From Eubacteriales bacterium (lineage in GTDB: Bacteria > Bacillota > Clostridia > Oscillospirales > Oscillospiraceae): 64,000 bases of DNA. Numbering within the stretch: the first letter of the stretch is position 1; each line of letters begins with the position of its first letter. The DNA is taken from the NCBI GenBank assembly GCA_030531505.1, contig JAUNNH010000001.1, forward strand, positions 1-64,000. Reading direction: 5' to 3'. Below are positions 44,002 through 52,475 of the stretch, in pieces. The notes beneath the pieces are model-generated. The model had not been told where the DNA came from. It searched no databases and saw only the letters and a program-made list of their open reading frames with translations. A program made the position numbers and the translations under genes.

Positions 44002-44092
44002 AACGGCCCACAGCATGCTGTGGGCCGTTATTCCGATATCAGCCCGGTGAGTCCAATAGGGACGGCGGCGTCGGCCGCCGCGCCTATTGGAC
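44002..44092 (+). terminator. Two hairpins between dctP and dctQ
   Basis: 44002-44029 is a perfect 28-base palindrome followed by ATTCC. 44051-44092 is a second stem (GTCCAATAGG/CCTATTGGAC) that encloses CGGCGGC/GCCGCCG. Neither has a long U-run, so partial termination and 3'-end protection of the dctP message is likely. Confidence 0.65.
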
Positions 44093-44122
44093 CCAGCGGG
44101 AGAAATAAGTGGAGGATCCGAA

Positions 44123-44644
44123 ATGAAGATTTTAAACCAGATCAAGGCGGTCTTCGACAAGATCCTGGAGGTCCTCGGCATCATCTGCCTGTCGATCATG
44201 ACCATCATGATCGTCTATCAGGTGGTCGCGCGCTATGTTTTCAACAGCCCCAGCGCGATCTCCGAGGCCATGGCCCAGTTTCTTTTCGTATGGATGATCA
44301 TGTTCGGCAGCGCCTATGTTTACGGCACGCTCGAGCATCTGACCATCGACCTGCTGAAGGACAAGTTCCCGCCGCGCATGAACATGATCGTGGAGATCAT
44401 CACCAACATCTGCCTCTTCGCCTTCGTGCTGCTGATCTGCGTCATCGGCGGCTGGAAGTACACCACCGGCCAGGTCAAGCAGATCGACGCGGCCCTGCAC
44501 ATCTCCAAGTCGATCATGTACGCCTCCGTTCCCTTTACCGGTGTGATCACCATGTACTACGCGGTCTACAACTGCGTCCGCTCCGTCCGCAACTACAAAG
44601 AGGGCAAGCGTAAGCTGAGCGATCCTCTGGGCGGAACGGCATGA
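44123..44644 (+). CDS. dctQ: TRAP transporter small permease, DctQ type
   Basis: 173 residues from ATG 44123 (GGAGGATCC upstream); an in-frame start at 44087 falls in the hairpin region. Four membrane segments are visible (for example ILEVLGIICLSIMTIMIVYQVVARYVF and IITNICLFAFVLLICVIGGW), with the family motif QVVARYVFNSPSAISEAMAQFLFVWM. It is the small membrane partner of DctM. 16 bases separate it from dctM. Confidence 0.93.
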   Translation: MKILNQIKAVFDKILEVLGIICLSIMTIMIVYQVVARYVFNSPSAISEAMAQFLFVWMIMFGSAYVYGTLEHLTIDLLKDKFPPRMNMIVEIITNICLFAFVLLICVIGGWKYTTGQVKQIDAALHISKSIMYASVPFTGVITMYYAVYNCVRSVRNYKEGKRKLSDPLGGTA

Positions 44645-44660
44645 GGGGAGGAACGAAAGA

Positions 44661-45965
44661 ATGACTACGACAGCTTTAGCCGGAACCGTCATGATCGTGC
44701 TCATTTTCGTGACCCTGGCCTTCGGATTCCCGATCGGCCTGAGCATCGGAATGGGCTCCGCCGCGGCGCTGTATATCATCATGCCCGGCACCAACGCGCT
44801 CATCATCTCCGCACAGAAGATGTTCCAGAGCGTCAACTCCTTCTCCCTGCTGGCAATCCCCTTCTTCGTGCTGGCCGGTAATCTGATGAACTCGGGCGGC
44901 ATCGCCCGGCGTCTGGTCGGCTGCGCCAAGCTGGTGGCTCACCGCCTGCCCGGCGCTCTGGCCCAGACCAATATCGTCGCCAACATGCTCTTCGGCGCCA
45001 TGTCCGGCTCCGGCGTGGCCGCGGCCGTCGCCATGGGCGGCATCCTCGGCCCCATGGAGAAGGAAGAGGGCTACTCCGACGAGTACACCGCCGTCTGCAA
45101 CATCGCCTCCGGCCCGACCGGCATGATGATCCCGCCCTCGAATATCATGATCGTCTACTCCACGGTCGCGGGCTCCGTCTCCATCGCGGCGCTGTTCATG
45201 GCCGGCTATGTCCCCGGCATCCTCTGGGGCCTCGGCTGCATGATCGTCGCCGGCATCATGGCCAAAAAGCGCGGCTATATCAGCACCGAGCGCTATAACT
45301 TCAAGTTCGTCATGAAGACTCTCTGGGACGGCATCCCGAGCCTGCTGATGATCGTCATCGTCATCGGCGGTATCCTGGGCGGCATCTTCACCGCGACGGA
45401 GGGCTCCGCCATCGCCGTGGCCTACTCCCTGATCCTGTCCTTCATTTACCGCAACGTCACGCTCAAGGATCTGCCCGGCATCATCTGGTCGAGCGTCAAG
45501 ACCACCGCGGTCATCGAGTATCTGGTCTGCGTGTCCGGCATCATGGGCTTCGTCATGACCTATACCCATATCCCCGCCCTGGTCGCCGACGCCATCCTCG
45601 GCCTGACCACCAACAAGTACATCATCCTGCTCATCATGAACATTATCCTGCTGGTCGTCGGCTGCTTCATGGACCCGACGCCCGCCGTGCTGATCTTCAC
45701 CCCGATCTTCCTGCCCATCGTGCAGACCTGGGGTATGCACGCGGTCCACTTCGGTCTGATGATGGTCATGAACCTCTGCGTCGGCACCCTGACGCCTCCC
45801 GTGGGCGCCATCCTCTTCGCCGGCTGCCGCACGCACCAGGTCAAGATCGAGCAGATCATCGGCATGCTGATGCCCTTCTTTGTCGTCATTCTGGTCAGCC
45901 TCCTGCTCATCACCTACATCCCCTGGCTGTCCATGTTCCTGCCGCGGGCTCTCGGCCTCGCCTGA
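44661..45965 (+). CDS. dctM: TRAP transporter large permease, DctM type
   Basis: 434 residues, about 12 membrane segments. Family motifs include FGFPIGLSIGMGSAAALYI, SLLAIPFFVLAGNLMNSGGIARRLV, FGAMSGSGVAAAVAMGGILGPMEKEEGYS, and the C-terminal MDPTPAVLIFTPIFLPIV. It is the sodium-coupled transport channel of the TRAP system. A terminator follows at 45985. Confidence 0.95.
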   Translation: MTTTALAGTVMIVLIFVTLAFGFPIGLSIGMGSAAALYIIMPGTNALIISAQKMFQSVNSFSLLAIPFFVLAGNLMNSGGIARRLVGCAKLVAHRLPGALAQTNIVANMLFGAMSGSGVAAAVAMGGILGPMEKEEGYSDEYTAVCNIASGPTGMMIPPSNIMIVYSTVAGSVSIAALFMAGYVPGILWGLGCMIVAGIMAKKRGYISTERYNFKFVMKTLWDGIPSLLMIVIVIGGILGGIFTATEGSAIAVAYSLILSFIYRNVTLKDLPGIIWSSVKTTAVIEYLVCVSGIMGFVMTYTHIPALVADAILGLTTNKYIILLIMNIILLVVGCFMDPTPAVLIFTPIFLPIVQTWGMHAVHFGLMMVMNLCVGTLTPPVGAILFAGCRTHQVKIEQIIGMLMPFFVVILVSLLLITYIPWLSMFLPRALGLA

Positions 45966-45984
45966 TTTCCATAAACGCAACGCA

Positions 45985-46026
45985 CCGGACGGGGCGGGAA
46001 GACCCCGACCCCGTCCGGATTTTTTA
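45985..46026 (+). terminator. Terminator after dctM
   Basis: CCGGACGGGG (45985-45994) pairs with CCCCGTCCGG (46009-46018), followed by ATTTTTT. Its U-run overlaps the start of the kduI leader, so kduI may depend on read-through or its own promoter. Confidence 0.8.
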
Positions 46027-46040
46027 AGGAGATACGATCT

Positions 46041-46883
46041 ATGGATATCCGCTATTCCACCGGCCCCAACGACGTCAAACGCTACACTACCGAGGAGCTG
46101 CGCAAGGAGTTTCTGATCCAGAATCTCTATCAGCCCGACACGGTGCAGGCCGTCTATTCCCACGTCGACCGCATGGTCGTCCTGGGCATTCTCCCTGTTA
46201 AGGAAACCGTTCCCATCGACAAGGGGATCGACGTCTGGGGCAATTTCGGCACCGATTATTTCCTGGAGCGCCGCGAGGCGGGCGTGTTCAACCTGGGCGG
46301 CCCCGGTGTCATCACCGCCGATGAAGAGCGCTTCGAGCTCGGCTTCGAGGACTGCCTCTACATCACCAAGGGTACGAAGAGCGTGACCTTCGCGAGCAAG
46401 GATCCCGAAAACCCCGCGCGCTTTTATCTGGTCTCCGCGCCGGCGCACCGCGCCTGCAAAACCACCTTCCTGTCCTTCGCCGACGCCAACAAGCGCCCCT
46501 GCGGCGCGGAGGAGACCGCCAACAAGCGCGTCATCAACCAGTTCATCCACCCCGACGTGCTCGAGACCTGCCAGCTCTCCATGGGCCTGACGCAGCTCGC
46601 GCCGGGCAGCGTCTGGAACACCATGCCCGCCCACACCCATGAGCGCCGCATGGAGGTCTATACTTACTTCAACATCCCCGAGGGCAACGTCGTTTTCCAT
46701 ATGATGGGCCAGGGTCAGGAGACCCGCCACATCGTCATGCAGAACTACGACGCGGTCATTTCGCCCTCCTGGTCGATCCATGCCGGCTGCGGCACCGCGG
46801 CCTACACGTTTATCTGGGCGATGGGCGGCGAGAACCAGGCCTTCGACGACATGGACAACATCCCCATCCCGGAGATGCGGTAA
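46041..46883 (+). CDS. kduI: 5-dehydro-4-deoxy-D-glucuronate isomerase
   Basis: 280 residues, the normal length. It isomerises 4-deoxy-L-threo-5-hexosulose uronate (from pectin or glycosaminoglycan breakdown) to 2,5-diketo-3-deoxygluconate. It is a double cupin; zinc-binding residues lie in PAHTHERRMEVYTYFNIPEG (His-x-His, Glu) and the C-terminal WSIHAGCGTAAYTFIWAMGGEN. It begins MDIRYSTGPNDVKRYTTEELRKEFL, typical of the family. AAGGAG precedes the ATG. Confidence 0.95.
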   Translation: MDIRYSTGPNDVKRYTTEELRKEFLIQNLYQPDTVQAVYSHVDRMVVLGILPVKETVPIDKGIDVWGNFGTDYFLERREAGVFNLGGPGVITADEERFELGFEDCLYITKGTKSVTFASKDPENPARFYLVSAPAHRACKTTFLSFADANKRPCGAEETANKRVINQFIHPDVLETCQLSMGLTQLAPGSVWNTMPAHTHERRMEVYTYFNIPEGNVVFHMMGQGQETRHIVMQNYDAVISPSWSIHAGCGTAAYTFIWAMGGENQAFDDMDNIPIPEMR

Positions 46884-46905
46884 GGTCGGACCAAAGCCAT
46901 AAAGC

Positions 46906-46933
46906 GAGGCGGCAGCCTGACGGCTGCCGCCTC
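46906..46933 (+). terminator. Hairpin after kduI
   Basis: A 12-bp perfect stem (46906-46917 with 46922-46933, TGAC loop) shortly after the kduI stop. It sits between convergent genes. Confidence 0.65.
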
Positions 46934-46994
46934 AACGGATGACCTTTATGCTTTCTTTCCTGCTCGGACCCGCGAAGGCTGGGCTCGATCCGGG

Positions 46995-47675
46995 TTACAG
47001 GAGACCCTTGATTCTGAGCATCGGGCTCGGCTGAAAAATGTGCAGCAGGGGCTTGAGCTCCTCATCTTTGACCTTCTGATAATCCTCCTGAATGATGCAG
47101 CAGTCCATCAGGAACAGGTACAGGCAGATCTCGAAGGGGGAGAGCAGAAAGGCCGGAACAAAGGGAGTCCGGATCAGAAAAAGCGCGACGGAACTGCGGC
47201 GGAGCGGGTTGATCGTCTTCTCGACCCACTTGTTGCCGTAGACCACATAGAGCTCCGCCGGGCGGCCGGGAAAGGCCGCGGCCAGGATGTTCCGGTCCTT
47301 TTCCTCCAGCGCCGCCTCCGGCAGCGCCGGGTCGTAGTGACAGACGGAATCGTGATAGCTGAGCTTCCCGGAAAAGCTGCGCTTGAAGCGCTTGGGCTCG
47401 AAGACCACCCGCTTTTTCCGCTTGACCTCCTGATAGTACCAGTCGGCCATCTTGCTCTGGTCCAGATGGAAACAAAAGTCCAGGCCGCCATAGGTACAGG
47501 GGACGGTGAGACCGGCGGGAGAATCCGCGTCGAAATAGGTTTCCCCGCTGTGCGAGGTCTTTTTCAGCAGCGCCTCCCAGGCGCGCCGGAACTCCGGATA
47601 AAAGCGGCGCTCCCGCAGGACCGGGTCCTGGAGGAGCCCGTCGATGGCCTGCATGCAGGCCGTATAATCGTTCAT
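46995..47675 (-). CDS. Hypothetical protein inside the uronate island, opposite strand
   Basis: 226 residues from ATG 47675 with GAGGTGG eight bases upstream and its own promoter (47707-47735). I do not recognise the family. Visible features: an acidic/aromatic N-terminal half (ETYFDADSPAGLTVPCTYGGLDFCFHLDQSKMADWYYQEV), a basic cluster (KRKKRVVFEPKRFKRSF), and a hydrophobic patch near the C-terminus (PFVPAFLLSPFEICLYLFLMDCCII) that is not a clean membrane helix. It splits kduI from the aldolase gene and is unlikely to belong to that pathway. Confidence 0.7.
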   Translation of the reverse strand: MNDYTACMQAIDGLLQDPVLRERRFYPEFRRAWEALLKKTSHSGETYFDADSPAGLTVPCTYGGLDFCFHLDQSKMADWYYQEVKRKKRVVFEPKRFKRSFSGKLSYHDSVCHYDPALPEAALEEKDRNILAAAFPGRPAELYVVYGNKWVEKTINPLRRSSVALFLIRTPFVPAFLLSPFEICLYLFLMDCCIIQEDYQKVKDEELKPLLHIFQPSPMLRIKGLL

Positions 47676-47706
47676 CGTGCCACCTCGTTTGTTTTGCGTA
47701 ATCTTT

Positions 47707-47735
47707 ATTATAGCGTCTTTTTCCGACGCTGTAAA
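47707..47735 (-). promoter_or_regulatory. Promoter of the reverse-strand hypothetical gene
   Basis: On the minus strand TTTACA (47735-47730), 17 bases, TATAAT (47712-47707). It lies in the 80-base gap shared with the aldolase leader; the spacer contains GCGTC...GACGC, a small palindrome. Confidence 0.7.
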
Positions 47736-47755
47736 CACGAAAGGAGAAATCACCC

Positions 47756-48712
47756 ATGGATGTCATGAAACAGTTTGCTGCCTCCGGCATCGTCCCGGTC
47801 GTCGTTCTGGAGAACGCGGAGGACGCCGTCCCGACCGCCCGTGCCCTGCTGGCCGGCGGAATCACCACGATGGAGATCACCTTCCGCACTGCCGCGGCAG
47901 CCGACTCCATCAAGGCTGTTGCCGACAATGTCCCCGAGATGCTGGTCGGCGCGGGCACCGTGCTGAACCTTGAGCAGTGCAAGCTCGCGGTTGAGCGCGG
48001 CGCGAAGTTCATCGTTGCCCCCGGCTACGACGACGAGACCGTCGCCTGGTGCGTCGAGAACAACATCGCCGTGACTCCCGGCTGCGTCACCCCGACCGAG
48101 ATCATGATGGCTGTCAAGCGCGGCCTGAAGGTCGTCAAGTTCTTCCCCGCCAACGTCTATGGCGGTCTGAAGGCGATCAAGTCCCTGGCCGGCCCCTTCG
48201 TCGGGCTGAAGTTCATCCCCACCGGCGGTGTGAACAACGATAACATCGCCGAGTTCGCGGCCTCTCCCTCCGTCCACGCCATCGGCGGCAGCTGGGTCTG
48301 CCCCAAGGCCGATATCGCCGCTCACAACTTTGACAAGATCACCCAGCTCTGCAAGGAAGCCCGCAAGGCGCTGCTCGGCTTTGAGGTCGCGCATGTCGGC
48401 ATCAACACCGACGACGCCGACGCCTCCATGGGCGTGGCCGAGAAGTTCGACGAGGCCTTCGGCTTCGGTGTGAAGCCTGGCAACTCCTCCAACTTTGCCG
48501 GTACCGGTGTGGAGGTCATGAAGACGCAGTTCCTGGGCGAGAAGGGCCACCTGGCTGTCCGCACCAACAAGATGGACTGCGCGATCCCCGAGCTGGAGAG
48601 CCGCGGCTTCACGGTGGATATGGAGACCGCCAAGTGCAAGGGCGACCGCATCAACTCCGTGTATCTCAAGGACGAGATCGGCGGCTTCGCGGTGCATCTG
48701 CTGCAGAAATAA
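47756..48712 (+). CDS. eda: KDPG/KHG aldolase with C-terminal glyoxalase-like (VOC) domain
   Basis: 318 residues, about 100 longer than plain KDPG aldolase. Residues 1-212 form the class I aldolase barrel: ASGIVPVVVLENAEDAVP, then TTMEITFRT with the proton-relay Glu, VGAGTVLNLEQ, and the Schiff-base Lys in GLKVVKFFPANVYGG. From about 218 (GFEVAHVGINTDDADASMGVAEKFDEAFGFG...) comes a paired beta-alpha-beta unit like vicinal-oxygen-chelate proteins, ending VYLKDEIGGFAVHLLQK. The aldolase splits KDPG to pyruvate and glyceraldehyde-3-phosphate, the last step of the pathway here. The extra domain may bind a related sugar acid. Confidence 0.9.
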   Translation: MDVMKQFAASGIVPVVVLENAEDAVPTARALLAGGITTMEITFRTAAAADSIKAVADNVPEMLVGAGTVLNLEQCKLAVERGAKFIVAPGYDDETVAWCVENNIAVTPGCVTPTEIMMAVKRGLKVVKFFPANVYGGLKAIKSLAGPFVGLKFIPTGGVNNDNIAEFAASPSVHAIGGSWVCPKADIAAHNFDKITQLCKEARKALLGFEVAHVGINTDDADASMGVAEKFDEAFGFGVKPGNSSNFAGTGVEVMKTQFLGEKGHLAVRTNKMDCAIPELESRGFTVDMETAKCKGDRINSVYLKDEIGGFAVHLLQK

Positions 48713-48750
48713 GACAGTCCGGAACGATTGAAAACAGGAGATAATTCAAA

Positions 48751-49779
48751 ATGAAATTCTTAACCTTCGGCGAAATCATGCTGCGCCTGAAATCCCCCGG
48801 TCTGGAGCGCTTCTTCCAGAGCCCGATGCTCGAGGCCACCTTCGGCGGCGGCGAGGCCAATGTGGCCGTCTCCCTCGCCAACTACGAACAGGACGTTGCC
48901 TACCTGACCGTGCTGCCCAAGAATGTCATCGCCGATGAGTGCGTCAAGGATCTGCGCAAGTTCGGTGTCGATACGAGCCGCATCGTGCGCAGCGACAAGG
49001 GCCGCATGGGCATCTATTATCTCGAGACCGGCGCCAACGCCCGGCCGAGCAAGGTCGTCTATGACCGCGCCTATTCCTCCATCGCCCTGGCGCAGCCCGG
49101 CGATATCGACTGGGACAAGGCCTTCGATGGCGTGGACTGGTTCCACATCACCGGCATCACCCCGGCTATCTCCGAGAGCGCGAAGGATCTCTCGCTCGAG
49201 TCCGTCAAGGAGGCCAAGAAGCGCGGCATCACCGTCTCCTGCGACCTGAACTTCCGCAAGAACCTGTGGAAGTACGGCGTGCGCGCGGCCGAGGTCATGC
49301 GCGAGATCGCAGAGTATGTGGACGTCGCCATCGCGAACGAGGAGGACGTGCAGAAATCCCTCGAGATCACCACCGACGTCGTCGTGGAGTCCGGCGAGCT
49401 GGACCGCGCCAAGTATAAAGCCCTGGGCGACAAGGTCCTCGCCGCCTATCCCAATATGAAGTGCATCGCCATCACCCTGCGCGAAAGCAAGAGCGCCGAC
49501 TGGAACGGCTGGGCCGCCTGCCTCAACGACCGCGAGAACTTCTATGTCTCCAAGCGCTATGAGATCCGCGACATCGTCGACCGCGTCGGCGGCGGCGACA
49601 GCTTTGGCGGCGGCCTGCTCTACGGCCTGACCCATTACGAGAGCAAGCAGCAGGCACTGGAGTTCGCGGTGGCGGCCTCCTGCCTCAAGCACAGCATCCT
49701 GGGCGACTTCAACCGCGTCACGGTCGACGAGGTGGAGAAGCTCATGGGTGGCGACGGCTCCGGCCGCGTCCAGCGTTAA
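48751..49779 (+). CDS. kdgK: 2-keto-3-deoxygluconate kinase (PfkB family)
   Basis: 342 residues. It phosphorylates KDG to KDPG. The PfkB signatures are [18 protein letters not shown] near the N-terminus and [20 protein letters not shown] near the C-terminus, with the catalytic Asp in [27 protein letters not shown] at the start is typical of KdgK-like sugar kinases. It lies 38 bases after the aldolase and 24 bases before kduD, consistent with one transcript. Confidence 0.92.
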   Translation: MKFLTFGEIMLRLKSPGLERFFQSPMLEATFGGGEANVAVSLANYEQDVAYLTVLPKNVIADECVKDLRKFGVDTSRIVRSDKGRMGIYYLETGANARPSKVVYDRAYSSIALAQPGDIDWDKAFDGVDWFHITGITPAISESAKDLSLESVKEAKKRGITVSCDLNFRKNLWKYGVRAAEVMREIAEYVDVAIANEEDVQKSLEITTDVVVESGELDRAKYKALGDKVLAAYPNMKCIAITLRESKSADWNGWAACLNDRENFYVSKRYEIRDIVDRVGGGDSFGGGLLYGLTHYESKQQALEFAVAASCLKHSILGDFNRVTVDEVEKLMGGDGSGRVQR

Positions 49780-49803
49780 TCATTGATCGGGAGGAATCTT
49801 ACT

Positions 49804-50601
49804 ATGGATATGAAAGCCTTTTCCCTTGAGGGCAAGGTAGCCCTCATCACCGGCGCGGCCTACGGCATCGGCTTCGCCATCGCCGAGGCCTTTGCGGCTG
49901 CCGGCGCCAAGATCTGCTTCAACTGCCGCGGCGAGCACCATATGGAGGCCGCCATGAAGGCCTATGCCGAGAAGGGCATCGATGCCCACGGCTACTACTG
50001 CGACGTGACCAAGGAGGACGAGGTCAAGGAGATGGTCGCGAAGATCGAGGAGGAGGTCGGCACGATCGACATCCTCGTGAACAACGCCGGCATCATCAAG
50101 CGCATCCCGATGCTCGAGATGAGCGCCGAGGATTTCCGCCAGGTCATCGACATCGACCTCAACGCCCCCTTCATCGTCGCCAAGGCCGTCATCCCCGGCA
50201 TGATCAAGAAGGGCCACGGCAAGATCATCAACATCTGCTCCATGATGAGCGAGCTGGGCCGCGAGACCGTCTCCGCCTACGCGGCGGCCAAGGGCGGCCT
50301 GAAGATGCTGACCCGCAACATCTGCTCCGAGTACGGCGAGTACAACATCCAGTGCAACGGCATCGGCCCCGGCTATATCGCCACCCCGCAGACCGCGCCC
50401 CTGCGCGAGCGCCAGCCCGACGGCAGCCGCCATCCCTTCGATCAGTTCATCGTCGCGAAGACCCCGGCCGCCCGCTGGGGCACGCCCGAGGATCTGATGG
50501 GCCCGGCCGTGTTCCTGGCCTCCGACGCGTCCAACTTCGTCAACGGCCACATCCTCTATGTCGACGGCGGCATCCTTGCCTACATCGGCAAACAACCCTA
50601 A
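49804..50601 (+). CDS. kduD: 2-dehydro-3-deoxy-D-gluconate 5-dehydrogenase
   Basis: 265 residues from ATG 49804, with GGGAGG nine bases upstream; an in-frame TTG at 49783 lies before that site. Short-chain dehydrogenase with the cofactor loop ALITGAAYGIGFAIAEAF (TGxxxGIG), NNAG in ILVNNAGIIKR, and the catalytic Ser...Tyr-x-x-x-Lys in YAAAKGGLKML (Tyr, then Lys four residues on). It reduces 2,5-diketo-3-deoxygluconate, the KduI product, to KDG. The C-terminal YVDGGILAYIGKQP matches KduD proteins. Confidence 0.93.
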   Translation: MDMKAFSLEGKVALITGAAYGIGFAIAEAFAAAGAKICFNCRGEHHMEAAMKAYAEKGIDAHGYYCDVTKEDEVKEMVAKIEEEVGTIDILVNNAGIIKRIPMLEMSAEDFRQVIDIDLNAPFIVAKAVIPGMIKKGHGKIINICSMMSELGRETVSAYAAAKGGLKMLTRNICSEYGEYNIQCNGIGPGYIATPQTAPLRERQPDGSRHPFDQFIVAKTPAARWGTPEDLMGPAVFLASDASNFVNGHILYVDGGILAYIGKQP

Positions 50602-50615
50602 AAGGAGACTGAATC

Positions 50616-51647
50616 ATGAAAGCTGCTGTTTTGAAAGACTGGTTCAACCTGGAGCTGACGGATGTCCCCGTCCCGATTCCCGGCCCTGACGAGGCGCTGA
50701 TCAAGGTCCGCTACGGCGGCGTCTGTGGCTCGGATATGGTCGTCTATCGTCACAAGCACATGACCGCCACCATTCCCCGCGTGCTCTGCCATGAGATCCT
50801 CGGCACCATCGAGACCCTGCCGGAAGGCTACGACGGTCCCTTCAAGCTCGGGCAGCGCGTGCTGATGAATCCGGTCGTCTCCTGCGGCCACTGCTCCGCC
50901 TGCAGACGCGGACTCGGCCATGTCTGCGAGAACCTGGAGCTCCTCGGCATCCACCGCGACGGCGGCTTTGCGGAGTACACCAAGGTCGGCGTGGACAAGC
51001 TCGTCGCCATCCCGGACGACTTCCCCGATGAGGTCGCCATCCTCGGCGAGCCCTTCGCCGTGGGCTATCATGTCATGGTCCGCAGCCAGCTCCAGAAGGG
51101 CGACACCGTGTTCATCTCCGGCGGCGCGGCCGTCGGCCTGTACATCGCCATCTTCGCCAAAGCCTACGGCGCCGGCCGCGTCATTATCTCGGAAGTGAAC
51201 GAGCCCCGGCGTCAGTTTGTCGAATCCATGGGGATCGAGACCATCAACCCGATGCAGACCGATCCCATGGATCTCATGCGCGAGGTCACCGGCGGCGGTG
51301 GCTTCGACATGGTCTACGACACCTCCGGCGCCAAGTCCGCGACCCTTCAGATGCCGGATCTGACCCGCTGCGGCGGCAAAATGATGAGCCTGAACCTCTC
51401 CGGCGATGTGTATGACTTTGTCATCGGCAAGGTCTCCTTCAAGGAGATCACGCTCATCGGCAATCGCCTGTACTCCCAGGAGGACTTCGAGGGCGGCGTG
51501 CGCTTCGTGGAGGAGAACTGGCGCAAGCTGCATCTGGACCGCATGGTCAGCGATATCCTCCCGCTCAGCGACATCGACAAGGCCATCAACATGATGATCA
51601 ACGGCGACAATCTCTGCAAGATCATCATCGACTGCCGGAAGATCTGA
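50616..51647 (+). CDS. Zinc-binding medium-chain alcohol/polyol dehydrogenase
   Basis: 343 residues. Catalytic-zinc ligands are Cys in YGGVCGSDMVVYR and His-Glu in CHEILGTIE. The structural zinc loop is CGHCSACRRGLGHVCENLE, complete with four Cys. The Rossmann segment is FISGGAAVGLYIAIFAKAYGAGRVIISE, degenerate in its GxGxxG. It belongs with sorbitol, L-idonate and galactitol dehydrogenases. In this island it may oxidise or reduce a uronate-derived acid such as L-idonate/5-ketogluconate; the substrate is not fixed by sequence. A terminator ends the operon. Confidence 0.88.
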   Translation: MKAAVLKDWFNLELTDVPVPIPGPDEALIKVRYGGVCGSDMVVYRHKHMTATIPRVLCHEILGTIETLPEGYDGPFKLGQRVLMNPVVSCGHCSACRRGLGHVCENLELLGIHRDGGFAEYTKVGVDKLVAIPDDFPDEVAILGEPFAVGYHVMVRSQLQKGDTVFISGGAAVGLYIAIFAKAYGAGRVIISEVNEPRRQFVESMGIETINPMQTDPMDLMREVTGGGGFDMVYDTSGAKSATLQMPDLTRCGGKMMSLNLSGDVYDFVIGKVSFKEITLIGNRLYSQEDFEGGVRFVEENWRKLHLDRMVSDILPLSDIDKAINMMINGDNLCKIIIDCRKI

Positions 51648-51668
51648 AAGAATAACCCATAGAAAAGA

Positions 51669-51698
51669 GGCCGACGTTTTTCGAAACGTCGGCCTTTT
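51669..51698 (+). terminator. Terminator of the uronate operon
   Basis: An 11-bp stem (51669-51679 with 51684-51694) with a TTCG tetraloop and TTTTC after it. Confidence 0.88.
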
Positions 51699-51765
51699 CA
51701 AAGCCCGGGGCGCTGTGGTAGAATGAAAAAAGCGTGCGGGTGACCGCGCGAGGGGAGGGCGGAGC

Positions 51766-52401
51766 ATGAAAGTCTGGATCCTGGTCTGCGGAGAGGCGGA
51801 GACGCCGCTCCCCAAACGCTGCACGGGCGCAGCCTATGAGGCGGCCCTCGCCGCTGCCGCGGAGAGCGCCTGTGTCCCCGGCGCGGGCCGGAGCATGAAG
51901 GCCGCGGGCCGCGCGGTCTACGTCGCCCCCGGGCGCCGCGCCCGCGAGACGGCCGCTCGCCTGATCCCGGACGCGCAGCCGAAGACGGAGCCGCTGCTCG
52001 CTCCGACCCCGCGCTGCGCCTGGAAGGACACGGCGGCGGAGTATCCCTTGTGGCTCTGGCAGCTGATGGCCCGGCGACAGGCGCGCCTCGGCGATCCCCG
52101 GCAGCCCGAGAGCCGGGAGGCGAGCGTCGCGCGCGCCGAGACGCTGATCGCCCGGCTGGAAAAGGAGGGCGGGGACTGTATTCTTGTTCTCGACGGAGAC
52201 TTCCTCACGCTGCTGCTTGACCGCTTCCGCCTGCACGGCTGCGCGAGCCAGCGCACGGGGCTGGGCCGCTGGCAGCCTGAGGAGCTGATCCTGGTCAGCC
52301 GGCGGGATGATCACTGCGGCGCCTGCAATCACAACTGCCTGCTGGCCAATCCCGGCTGCGACATCGGACGCGACAAGGCCCGCCGACTCGGGCGAGGCTG
52401 A
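51766..52401 (+). CDS. Degenerate histidine-phosphatase-like protein with C-terminal Cys cluster
   Basis: 211 residues. The start ILVCGEAETPLPKRCTGAAY reads like the phosphoglycerate-mutase opening LVRHGET, but the catalytic Arg-His is replaced. VYVAPGRRARETAARLI corresponds to the family's SPxxRAxQTA segment, and LVLDGDFLTLLLDRFR to its last core motif, again without the second catalytic His. The C-terminus carries HCGACNHNCLLANPGCDIGRD, four Cys in a C-x2-C-x3-C-x6-C pattern that could bind a metal or Fe-S cluster. The protein is therefore probably not a phosphatase. Monocistronic, between two terminators. Confidence 0.6.
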   Translation: MKVWILVCGEAETPLPKRCTGAAYEAALAAAAESACVPGAGRSMKAAGRAVYVAPGRRARETAARLIPDAQPKTEPLLAPTPRCAWKDTAAEYPLWLWQLMARRQARLGDPRQPESREASVARAETLIARLEKEGGDCILVLDGDFLTLLLDRFRLHGCASQRTGLGRWQPEELILVSRRDDHCGACNHNCLLANPGCDIGRDKARRLGRG

Positions 52402-52422
52402 GCGATAAAAAGCATAGAGCGG

Positions 52423-52459
52423 CGGGGCACCCTCCCTGTGGAGGGGGCCCCGCGTTTTT
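52423..52459 (+). terminator. Terminator
   Basis: CGGGGCACCCTCC pairs with GGAGGGGGCCCCG (one mismatch), followed by CGTTTTTC. It also faces the convergent membrane-protein gene ending at 52476. Confidence 0.85.
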
Positions 52460-52475
52460 CTGTTCTTGCCGGACT

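Noticed and set aside
44676-46781. A 701-codon open frame on the minus strand opposite the TRAP genes
   Set aside because: It lies fully opposite dctM and kduI, its translation is rich in Asp, His, Gly and Ala as expected for the antisense of biased GC-rich codons, and it has no motifs.
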